DNA from: Methanolobus zinderi | GTDB lineage: Archaea > Halobacteriota > Methanosarcinia > Methanosarcinales > Methanosarcinaceae | Direction: 5' to 3' | Length of the DNA stretch: 64,000 nucleotides | Assembly: GCF_013388255.1 (NCBI RefSeq) | Contig: NZ_CP058215.1 | Location: forward strand, 1,302,001-1,366,000 | Part shown: in pieces, positions 1 through 7,589 of the stretch | Layout of the letters: the number at the start of each line of letters is the position of its first letter | Numbering within the stretch: position 1 is the first letter of the stretch | Notes under the pieces: model-generated | What the model was told of the DNA's origin: nothing | Seen by the model: only the letters and a program-made list of their open reading frames with translations | Databases searched by the model: none | Made by a program: the position numbers and the translations under genes

Positions 1-41
1 AGGATCACAATCGCAAAAAGTGTTACTAAAGCTGCTGCCAT
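1..41 (-). CDS. Start of a small membrane protein, cut by window edge
   Basis: An ATG at position 41 on the minus strand opens a frame of 13 codons that runs off the left edge. A GGAG ribosome binding site lies nine bases upstream. The visible N-terminus (MAAALVTLFAIVI) is hydrophobic and looks like the start of a membrane segment or signal peptide. It lies downstream of the ferritin-like gene on the same strand but about 180 bases away. Function cannot be judged from so little. It does not look like the N-terminus of an encapsulin shell protein. Confidence 0.35.
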   Translation of the reverse strand, partial: MAAALVTLFAIVI

Positions 42-219
42 CCAGTTTTACTCCCTGGACATTTTCGTTCCAGTATTAAAACATTTATGTGTGAAATTCA
101 CAATACATACGTTAAACTCTTCCGGTTGGTATATCCGGCCAATTATTGTCTGCTTGTATTAAAAAAAGTGTTGCTGAGCTGAAACTATCGTTTATTAAAA
201 AAAAGAAGAAGTGTCAGTT

Positions 220-504
220 TCAGTCTTCAAGACTTGCTATGTCTTCTTCTTCGCTGAAAAGATAGTCTTTAAGTTCGTCTGCAAAATTCTCATCATGCTG
301 TCTTATCCACTCGATAAGCATGGCAGCATGTTCTTTTTCTTCATTCGCGTTGTGGATCAGTATCTTTTTCAGATTCTCATCGGTACATGCATCAGCTCTC
401 TGGTTATACCAGTCTACTGCTTCAAGTTCCTCTTTGAGTGAGTCGATTGCTCTCTTGAGGTCCAGTGTCTTTTCTGATAATTTACTTCTTTCTTCATGTA
501 TCAT
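220..504 (-). CDS. Encapsulated-ferritin-like protein (EncFtn family)
   Basis: A 94-residue two-helix ferritin-like protein. The helix-1 motif EELEAVDWYNQR and the helix-2 motif NEEKEHAAM match EncFtn, the iron-oxidising cargo ferritin of encapsulin nanocompartments. By alignment to the known R. rubrum protein, the three metal ligands are E26, E56 and H59. In that family two half-sites form one ferroxidase centre at a dimer interface, inside a decamer. The start is the ATG at 504, preceded by a GGTGGT/GAGG Shine-Dalgarno; the longer frame from 570 has no comparable site. The acidic C-terminus (SEEEDIASLED) shows no recognisable encapsulin-targeting peptide, and no shell gene is visible beside it. 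The likely role is iron handling or peroxide protection in the cytoplasm. Family call firm; partner unknown. Confidence 0.85.
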   Translation of the reverse strand: MIHEERSKLSEKTLDLKRAIDSLKEELEAVDWYNQRADACTDENLKKILIHNANEEKEHAAMLIEWIRQHDENFADELKDYLFSEEEDIASLED

Positions 505-696
505 TTTTACCACCACCCTCATATGGACTTTTGATAGTATAAGTCTTTTGGAAAATACTAATATGTACATAGATCCAATCTAAAGGAGATCCTTATACGG
601 AAACCCCGCTTATGGCAAAAGGATTTATTGAACCGTAACTTATATCCTATATTGGATTTAGAAATATTTCCAGGTTCTTCAGGGTTAGTTGTTATT

Positions 697-3438
697 ATGA
701 AAGCTACAAAAATACTTTTCCTCTTAATACTGGTATTATTTTTAGGTATGGGAAGTCTCATTGGAATATACACGGACTATCTGTGGTTTGAGATGATCGG
801 ATATACATCCGTTTTCACCACAATATTACAGTGGAGACTGCTCACAATAATACCCGGTTTTATAATTGCGTTCGTATTTCTTTATCTGAATGCAAAGATC
901 GCAAGGGATTCTATAAGCAAGATACTTGCTGAGAAAAACATTCCTTATGAAAAAATAGATAATCTCTCCGTTTTAATCGGTATCGCAGCTTTTTCGGCCT
1001 TCTTTGGTCTGATCTTCAGTGGCAACTGGAGAACCATTCTGCTATACCTGAACGGCACTTCTTTCGGAATAGAGGACCCCATCCTTATGAATGATATAGG
1101 GTTCTACGTATTCGAGCTTCCGTTCCTTCATATGATCAGGGGTGTGCTGTTCGGACTGACCATTATATCTCTTGTACTGGTCCTTGTTCTTTACATATAC
1201 AGGCTTGAACCTGTATTTCAGGACGAGAGCTCTAGTGCAGCAGACGATGAAGACTTTTATAGCCTGAAAAGTGGTCCGAGTGCAGGCGAAGTCCTTGAAA
1301 AGCTGCCTGCAAAGGTTCTCATTCACCTATCCGCACTGCTTGCTTTGCTGCTTGCATTGATTGCCTTTGGATTTTTCCTTGACAGGTATGATATATTGTT
1401 CTCCCAGCAGGGAGTGGTAGCCGGAGCGGGTTATACAGATGTGCATATAAGGCTACCGATATTAAACATACTGACGATACTCTCACTACTCACAGCAGTA
1501 GCCCTGCTGGCAAATGTGAAACTCAAGAATATCAAGATCCCGGTTATCGGTGTTGTGCTGATCGTGGTGTTCTTCCTGGCAAGTTCATTCGTACCGAATG
1601 TATACCAGCAATTCAGGGTGGAACCCACGGAGTTCCAGCTTGAGGAACCTTACCTTGAGTACAATATCAACTACACTAGGATGGCCTTTGGCTTATCAGA
1701 CATAGAGGAACGCTCCTTTGATGTGAATTCGGACCTGACACTATCTGAACTGGAGAATAACAGCGAGGTGACGGAAAACATTAGAATATGGGACCGGCGC
1801 GCCCTTGAGCAGACCTATCGGCAGCTTCAGCAGATCAGGACCTATTACACGTTTGATAATGTGGACACCGACCGCTATCACACCGAGGATGGATACAGGC
1901 AGTATATGATATCGGCAAGGGAACTGGATACCACTCAGCTCGCACCTGAGGCCAGGACCTGGGTAAACGAACGTCTTGTGTATACCCATGGATTCGGTGT
2001 TGTGATGAATCCTGTAAGTACCAAGACAGACGACGGCCGGCCGGTATTTGTTCTGCGTGACATTCCTCCTGTGGGAGAATTCAATGTCTCCAATCCGCGT
2101 ATCTACTACGGAGAGATCACAAACGATTACAAGATAGCGGATTCAGGAAAAGCTGAATTCGATTACCCGAGCGGAGGACAGAATGTCTTTACTCAGTATG
2201 AAGGTACAAGTGGAATAGTTCTGGATTCGTTCATAAAGAGACTGCTATTTGCATATACTTTCAGCGAACCCAAGTTCGTCCTGAGTGAGTACATGAACGA
2301 TAACGCACGTCTGATGTATCGCCAGCAGATCATGGAAAGGACGCAGACCATAGCTCCATTCCTTGAATACGACAGTGACCCGTATCCTGTGGTCTATGAA
2401 GGTAAGGTCTACTGGATAATTGATGCCTATACGACCGCTGAGAATTATCCTTACTCAGAAACCTACTCTGGAACAAATTTCAATGACATTAACTATATCA
2501 GGAATTCCGTGAAGGTTGTTATTGATTCCTATGAAGGTAGCGTGGATTTCTATGTCATGGAAGACGAACCTGTGGTTGATACCTATTCGAATATCTTCCC
2601 TGAACTGTTCAAACCCTTCAGTGAAATGCCTCCGGGACTTCAGGAGCATATACGTTATCCGAAGGATTTCTTCAGGGTTCAGATGGATCTGTACCAGAAC
2701 TATCATATGACAAGTCCCGAGACATTCTACAACAAGGAAGATGCATGGGAGATTCCGAGAGAGGTCTACAGGGGAGGCAGCATTGATATGGAACCGTATT
2801 ATATGATAACGGAACTCCCCAACGGAGGAGAACTTGAATATGTCCTGCTGCAACCTTTCACACCCCGCAACAGGGAAAATATGATCGCCTGGATCGCTGC
2901 AAGATGTGATGAACCATATTATGGTGAGATCAAGCATTATGAGCTGCCAAAGGGTGAACTGATCTATGGTCCTACCCAGATAGAATCCAGAATAGACCAG
3001 GATCCTGACATTTCCGAGCAGCTTACCCTCTGGGGTCAGACCGGCTCAAGGGTGATCAGGGGTAACCTGCTGGTGGTACCCATAGGCAATTCCATATTGT
3101 ACACAGAACCTATCTTCATAAGTGCTGAAGAGTCCGAGATCCCGGAACTCAGGCGGGTCGTGGCATCCTCAGGCCAGAGGGTCATCATGGGCGAGACCCT
3201 TGAAGAGTCCCTCCAGATGCTTGCAGGCGGCACTATCGTCCAGGAAGATGGTGAAGTGATCGAGGTATCCACTGCCACACGCAATCTTGCTCAGGAGGCA
3301 CTTGACCACTATAACAGGGCTCAGGAGAATCTCAGAGAAGGTGACTGGGCAGCTTACGGAGAAGAGATAGATCAGATGGAAGAAGTACTTAACCAGTTAG
3401 CAGAGGGCGTACAGGAAACGAACACCAGTGCGACCTGA
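697..3438 (+). CDS. UPF0182 (COG1615) family large membrane protein
   Basis: A 913-residue protein with about seven hydrophobic segments in the first 330 residues, followed by a long soluble, presumably extracytoplasmic domain (about 340-880) and a charged helical tail. This is the plan of the UPF0182 family, found in actinobacteria, cyanobacteria, clostridia and methanogens. No function is established for it. The start chosen is the ATG at 697 (MKATKILFLLILVLF), which gives a clean first membrane segment; an in-frame ATG at 628 would add 23 polar residues. It stands alone, divergent from the ferritin-like gene, and ends before a T-rich tract that probably terminates it. The family call is secure; the role is unknown. 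Confidence 0.85.
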   Translation: MKATKILFLLILVLFLGMGSLIGIYTDYLWFEMIGYTSVFTTILQWRLLTIIPGFIIAFVFLYLNAKIARDSISKILAEKNIPYEKIDNLSVLIGIAAFSAFFGLIFSGNWRTILLYLNGTSFGIEDPILMNDIGFYVFELPFLHMIRGVLFGLTIISLVLVLVLYIYRLEPVFQDESSSAADDEDFYSLKSGPSAGEVLEKLPAKVLIHLSALLALLLALIAFGFFLDRYDILFSQQGVVAGAGYTDVHIRLPILNILTILSLLTAVALLANVKLKNIKIPVIGVVLIVVFFLASSFVPNVYQQFRVEPTEFQLEEPYLEYNINYTRMAFGLSDIEERSFDVNSDLTLSELENNSEVTENIRIWDRRALEQTYRQLQQIRTYYTFDNVDTDRYHTEDGYRQYMISARELDTTQLAPEARTWVNERLVYTHGFGVVMNPVSTKTDDGRPVFVLRDIPPVGEFNVSNPRIYYGEITNDYKIADSGKAEFDYPSGGQNVFTQYEGTSGIVLDSFIKRLLFAYTFSEPKFVLSEYMNDNARLMYRQQIMERTQTIAPFLEYDSDPYPVVYEGKVYWIIDAYTTAENYPYSETYSGTNFNDINYIRNSVKVVIDSYEGSVDFYVMEDEPVVDTYSNIFPELFKPFSEMPPGLQEHIRYPKDFFRVQMDLYQNYHMTSPETFYNKEDAWEIPREVYRGGSIDMEPYYMITELPNGGELEYVLLQPFTPRNRENMIAWIAARCDEPYYGEIKHYELPKGELIYGPTQIESRIDQDPDISEQLTLWGQTGSRVIRGNLLVVPIGNSILYTEPIFISAEESEIPELRRVVASSGQRVIMGETLEESLQMLAGGTIVQEDGEVIEVSTATRNLAQEALDHYNRAQENLREGDWAAYGEEIDQMEEVLNQLAEGVQETNTSAT

Positions 3439-3465
3439 TTTCTGGTTAACTTCTCATTTCTCTTT

Positions 3466-3495
3466 TTTTATTTTATTTTATTTTATTTTATTTTA
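3466..3495 (+). terminator. Six TTTTA repeats; probable T-rich terminator
   Basis: Six perfect tandem copies of TTTTA follow a run of seven T, about 25 bases after the stop of the UPF0182 gene. Archaeal RNA polymerase terminates at such T-tracts on the coding strand without needing a hairpin. The tract is also a simple-sequence repeat whose copy number could vary between strains. Confidence 0.6.
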
Positions 3496-3516
3496 TTTTC
3501 TGGCAGGAATAAATGT

Positions 3517-4217
3517 ATGGGTGAGATTGAACTGTATCGTGTGATACCTGTAAGAATGGGTCATCTAATGCGTATCTGGTGTCAGGCAGAGAGTATACAT
3601 TGCTGATCGATGCCGGAAATAAAGGAAAGATCCCTCACCTGGAAGAAGTCTTGAAAAAAGCGGAACTTGATTTTCCCGATATTGATATGATCATTATCAC
3701 CCACTCCCATTATAAGCATGTGGGAGCACTTGCCGAAATCAGGGAAAAGAGCAGGGCAACTGTCCTTGCTCACAGGTATGAAGGAGATTTCTTGGCCAGG
3801 GGTTGTACACCTTTTCCTGAAGGCACAATGATATGTTCAAAGGTGATCAACCGCATCGGAGGTCTGTTTCTTTCTGAGAAGGCACAATATACTCCCGTAA
3901 ATGCCGATATACTGATTGACGGAGAGTGTGAACTTGTAGCACCCGGATATTCCGTAAAGATAATCCCCACACCGGGTCATACTGCAGGTTCTGTTTGCGT
4001 GATTATCAATAATGAATCTGCATTTGTCGGGGATACGCTTTTCAATGCAATTCCGGGAAGCAGTGTATATCCGCCCTTTGCCAATGACAGAAAGACATTG
4101 ATGGAAAGCTGGGAAAGACTTCTAAAAACCGGTTGCCGGATATTTTATCCGGGCCATGGAACAGCATTTTCACGCGGAAAACTGGAGAGATCATTTGAAA
4201 AAAAGAGACTGGAATGA
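3517..4217 (+). CDS. MBL-fold hydrolase, apparent frameshift in codons 14-16
   Basis: A metallo-beta-lactamase-fold hydrolase of about 233 residues if the frame is restored. The 5' part starts at ATG 3517 after an AGGA site and reads MGEIELYRVIPVRMG; the main part continues one frame over as SSNAYLVSGREYTLLIDAG. One extra G in the GGG at 3558-3560 joins them and restores the usual family opening. A GTG at 3579 could start a shortened protein, but that would remove the first strand and has no ribosome binding site. The metal motif reads THSHYKH, so the family Asp of HxHxDH is Lys; the later ligands GHTAGS, GDTLF and PGHG are present. A one-metal or altered site is therefore possible. Substrate unknown. 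Confidence 0.7.
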
Positions 4218-4251
4218 AATCCCTGTCAAATATACACGGAATTCACGTCTG

Positions 4252-4905
4252 TTAATCTCTTTCGCCGAATATAGCAGAACCCACACGTACCATCGTAGCT
4301 CCTTCTTCAATGGCTACCATGTAGTCATTTGACATTCCCATGGACAGTTCCTTCATGTCAATGTTATCGCCGTTTGTATATTCTTCCTTAATTTCATCAA
4401 AAAGGACTTTCATTTTTCTGAAATAATGTCGTGCCTGCTCCGGCGGCACAAAAGGAGGGATACACATAAGTCCCCTGACTCGCACTTTATCAAACGAAGG
4501 TATCTCCTGCATAACAGATTCGATCTCATCAAGCCCAAGGCCGTACTTCTGCGGTTCATCGCCGATATTGACCTGCAGCAGTATATCCTGTATCTTTCCT
4601 GTCTCTTCAGCCCTCTTGTCAATTTCCCGTATCACTTTCAGGGAGTCCGCCGACTGGATGAGATCAAAATACTGGACTGCATTTTTCACCTTATTGGTCT
4701 GGAGATGTCCTATGAAGTGTTTTTCACATGGGAGTATGTCCTCAGCCTTTTCCTCGAACTCCTGAATCCTGTTCTCGCCTATGATCGTAGCTCCGGCTTT
4801 TATGGATTCGTTTATCCTTTCGGGTTCAACTGTCTTACTAACGCAGACAAGTGTTACATCTCCGATTTCCTTAAGGATCTGAGTTACATTTTCTTTTACT
4901 GACAT
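4252..4905 (-). CDS. YggS/PROSC-family PLP-binding protein
   Basis: A 217-residue single-domain TIM-barrel protein that binds pyridoxal 5'-phosphate. The PLP lysine is expected at K24 in VCVSKT, and the conserved C-terminal signature SMGMSNDYMVAIEEG followed by VRVGSAIFG is present. Family members buffer PLP and influence amino-acid and keto-acid pools; they are not known to catalyse a defined reaction. Length is normal for the family. It converges with the MBL gene, and nothing nearby suggests a specialised role. Confidence 0.93.
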   Translation of the reverse strand: MSVKENVTQILKEIGDVTLVCVSKTVEPERINESIKAGATIIGENRIQEFEEKAEDILPCEKHFIGHLQTNKVKNAVQYFDLIQSADSLKVIREIDKRAEETGKIQDILLQVNIGDEPQKYGLGLDEIESVMQEIPSFDKVRVRGLMCIPPFVPPEQARHYFRKMKVLFDEIKEEYTNGDNIDMKELSMGMSNDYMVAIEEGATMVRVGSAIFGERD

Positions 4906-5074
4906 TATATCCCACTATTTATTGTAATTTCTTTGTTCTGAATATTCTAACTGCTATGCTAATTTATTAAATGTGCATCATATAAAAAATTCATTTCATT
5001 CCGGTCATGGGATTCGTTTTTTTCTGTGTGCAAGAAATGAAAATTGATTCCTGAATAACAGGTATTATGATGAA

Positions 5075-5096
5075 ATCCCGGAAATCATTCCGGGAT
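5075..5096 (-). terminator. Hairpin across the stop codon of the aminomutase gene
   Basis: A perfect 9-bp stem (ATCCCGGAA with TTCCGGGAT) and a four-base loop overlap the last codons and stop of the radical SAM gene. No long T run follows on the minus strand, so it could be a weak terminator or an RNA-stabilising 3' end. Confidence 0.45.
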
Positions 5097-6161
5097 GTTG
5101 GGTATTTCTGTCAGCTCTCCCCGATGGTTTCTCAGGGTGTATTTTTCCTCGTCCTTACCCATAATATAGTAATCGGGCATCAGAGGTATCTTGCCCACAT
5201 TTGTTGCTATCACGTACATGGGCTGTGCAAGTCCTGTCGTGTGACCTCTCAGCCCGTCACGGATCAGTTCTGCTCCCTTTTCAACGGGAGTCCGGAAGTG
5301 ATCGATGCCAGGCGCGGGTTCACAGTAGAAGATGTAGTAGGGTCTTATCCTTGCACTTAACAGTTTCTGGTGCAGCTCACGCATGACAAGTGCATCGTCA
5401 TTGATACCTTTCAGAAGCACTGCCTGATTCCCTACGTTCACTCCTGAAGTAACAAGGTCGTAAACAGCACGTCTGGTTTTGTCCGTGATCTCCTTCGGAT
5501 GATTACACTGTGTGTTCAGCCATATGGGTACTTCATGATAACCACCGAGTATTTCTTTCAGTTTGTCGGTGATCCTGTGTGGAAGCACAATAGGCAGACG
5601 TGAACCGATACGGATCATTTCCACATGCGGGATGGATCTGAGACTGTCAATGAGATACTCAAGCTGCTCGTCAGATAGCAGAAGCGGATCTCCTCCTGTA
5701 ACGAGCACATCCCTTACCTCAGGATGCTCACGTATCCATTCGATTCCTGCATCAACATTGAAATCGAGTTTCAGGTCGTCGTCCACTACAAGTTCCTTCC
5801 TGAAACAATGCCTACAATAGATCCCACACTGTTGCAGTACGGTAAAAGCAACCCTGTCCTTATACTGTCTGGCGATACTGTCAGGGCGCACCTCTTCGGT
5901 GGCACGGTTCTCTTTCCAGACCAGATAGTCCTTCATTCCGTACTCATTATGTTTTTCATTGAGGGAAGGAACGACCTGTTTTCTGACAGGACAGTTCGGA
6001 TCATCCTTATCCATAAGAGAAGCAAAATAAGGTGTGGTACCCCAGCGTGTATTGAGGGTTTCAATAGCTTCTCTTTCACTGTCTGTTACGTTGATTATTT
6101 CTTCGAGCTGTTCTAAAGTATTAATTTGATTTTTGATCTGATTCTTCCATTCTTCACTCAT
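5085..6161 (-). CDS. KamA-family radical SAM aminomutase, substrate unclear
   Basis: A 358-residue radical SAM enzyme of the lysine 2,3-aminomutase family, which uses a [4Fe-4S] cluster, SAM and PLP to move an alpha-amino group to the beta carbon. The cluster motif is C112-x3-C116-x2-C119 (CGIYCRHC), and the PLP lysine of the family aligns with K324 (NVGKIP). The two aspartates that bind the side-chain amino group of lysine in the clostridial enzyme are not kept: the first is E281 (YCEPAPG) and the second aligns with A319 (VIATN) in a shortened loop. No beta-lysine acetyltransferase gene is adjacent, so this is probably not AblA of the acetyl-beta-lysine osmolyte pathway. Glutamate or another amino acid is possible. 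It is shorter than typical AblA (about 415 residues). Confidence 0.8.
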   Translation of the reverse strand: MSEEWKNQIKNQINTLEQLEEIINVTDSEREAIETLNTRWGTTPYFASLMDKDDPNCPVRKQVVPSLNEKHNEYGMKDYLVWKENRATEEVRPDSIARQYKDRVAFTVLQQCGIYCRHCFRKELVVDDDLKLDFNVDAGIEWIREHPEVRDVLVTGGDPLLLSDEQLEYLIDSLRSIPHVEMIRIGSRLPIVLPHRITDKLKEILGGYHEVPIWLNTQCNHPKEITDKTRRAVYDLVTSGVNVGNQAVLLKGINDDALVMRELHQKLLSARIRPYYIFYCEPAPGIDHFRTPVEKGAELIRDGLRGHTTGLAQPMYVIATNVGKIPLMPDYYIMGKDEEKYTLRNHRGELTEIPNIPE

Positions 6162-6306
6162 TATAGTGAATACTCCTTATAGTTACTTGGAGTCATTAAA
6201 TATATTCTGTTCGGTTCAGAACGAACAAAATAATAAGTTTGCAGTGCAGGGTATATAATTTAAAAGAGTTTATGCATAAATGTTTTGGTTTGAGTCAAAT
6301 CAGTGT

Positions 6307-7581
6307 TCACCTTTCAATGGAAAAGGAGATCTTTTCAAGTACACGATGATATTTATCAACAAGCTCGTTGCGGCTGTCTGCACCGATGAAGATATCCTCA
6401 AGTTCGTAGCTGTAGCTGTCCTGTATCTGTAGCTCCGAGAGTTGCTGTCCTTCACTGACACGTGGCTTGATTATGGTTCCCGGCATTTCATCTGCGATTG
6501 ATGCGATTTCCTCACCGGAGGGAACCTTTGTTACTTTACCGGGCTCGAAAGTTCGGTGCATGAACTTTGCGGCATAATCGAACTCACCGTGCTTTCCGAG
6601 CGGATCAGGTTTTCGGCCCATGGCTATCTGTAGCATGACACGGTGGTGGGAAACTCCGTGTACTTTCTCGAAAAGATCCGCATGGGACTGGGATATCCTG
6701 GGATTGATCTCCAGCAGATTTACCTCGTCACGGGATTGATCGTAGAAGAATTCCACATTGAACACCGAATAATCAAGTTCTATATGCCTGATAACCCGCC
6801 GGCAAACCCCGGCCATCCGGTTCTGTACATCATCCGGGAGGGAAGAGGGATATTCGTAACGTGAAAACGAGGAGAAGTGACGGTCGCGGATCGAATCGAC
6901 AATACCATAGATGACCACATCACCGTCGAATACATAACCTTCAAGCGTACACTGATGGCCATAGAGTGGTTTCTCGGCAAGGCAGCTTTCTTTCATATAT
7001 GCGATCTCAGGCGGCATGTCATATTTTTTCAACAGGTAAATAAAGGGTTCGTGGATGAAACGGATATTTTCACGTATTTTGCGGATATGCTTGCTAAACT
7101 GTTCCTTGTTGGTTATTCTGAATGCCAGGAAAGACCGGAATGACCTGAAGGGCTTGATCCAGAAAGGGAACTTCATCCCGATGGAGGCAAAGGGATCATC
7201 GTCTGCAGGGTCAAATGCATGAAATGCCGGGATGTGATCGGGAATAACCTGTTGCTGTGCAAGCCGGCTCCAGTACTTATGCTGGCATTTGAGCATACTT
7301 TCCAGATCCGGCCCCGGAATCCCGAAGGTTTTGGCAATTATGGGTACAAGATCGGTGGCAGGAAAATCAAAGTAGCTGACAACAGCATGGATACCTCCGG
7401 GAGTTTCCTTTATCCGTTGTTCTGCAGTAGCGATCAATGCATCCATATCGTATCGTGACACGTTCCTGATCTCATCGATATAAAGAGCAGCATGAAAATC
7501 ACATTCTTCTGCTTCAGGAAGTCTCCGTAGTTTTTCGAGGTTGAACCGGTCCATTCCCACAACAAACACATTCTGTTTCAT
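6307..7581 (-). CDS. ATP-grasp domain ligase-like protein
   Basis: A 424-residue protein with a preATP-grasp region (about 1-110), an ATP-grasp core and a C-terminal domain of the biotin-carboxylase/D-Ala-D-Ala-ligase type. The magnesium-binding segment VNLLEINPRISQSHA is well conserved, and the segment FPFWIKPFRSFRS supplies the nucleotide-binding Lys. Such enzymes form acyl-phosphates and join a carboxylate to an amine or thiol. It starts with AGGTGA five bases before ATG 7581. It lies eight bases downstream of the CocE/NonD hydrolase and must be co-transcribed with it. A ligase and a serine acyl-hydrolase side by side suggest that one makes and the other cleaves an amide or peptide. The substrate cannot be read from the sequence. 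Confidence 0.8.
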   Translation of the reverse strand: MKQNVFVVGMDRFNLEKLRRLPEAEECDFHAALYIDEIRNVSRYDMDALIATAEQRIKETPGGIHAVVSYFDFPATDLVPIIAKTFGIPGPDLESMLKCQHKYWSRLAQQQVIPDHIPAFHAFDPADDDPFASIGMKFPFWIKPFRSFRSFLAFRITNKEQFSKHIRKIRENIRFIHEPFIYLLKKYDMPPEIAYMKESCLAEKPLYGHQCTLEGYVFDGDVVIYGIVDSIRDRHFSSFSRYEYPSSLPDDVQNRMAGVCRRVIRHIELDYSVFNVEFFYDQSRDEVNLLEINPRISQSHADLFEKVHGVSHHRVMLQIAMGRKPDPLGKHGEFDYAAKFMHRTFEPGKVTKVPSGEEIASIADEMPGTIIKPRVSEGQQLSELQIQDSYSYELEDIFIGADSRNELVDKYHRVLEKISFSIER

Positions 7582-7589
7582 AGTTTCAC

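Noticed and set aside
3579-4217. MBL gene starting at GTG 3579
   Set aside because: No ribosome binding site, and it would delete the first strand of the fold. The missing part is found upstream in another frame.
4426-4902. 158-codon plus-strand frame opposite the YggS gene
   Set aside because: It is antisense to a clear family gene, with no ribosome binding site and implausible composition.
5085-6161. AblA lysine 2,3-aminomutase of the acetyl-beta-lysine pathway
   Set aside because: Both lysine-binding aspartates are replaced, the protein is short, and no acetyltransferase partner is adjacent.
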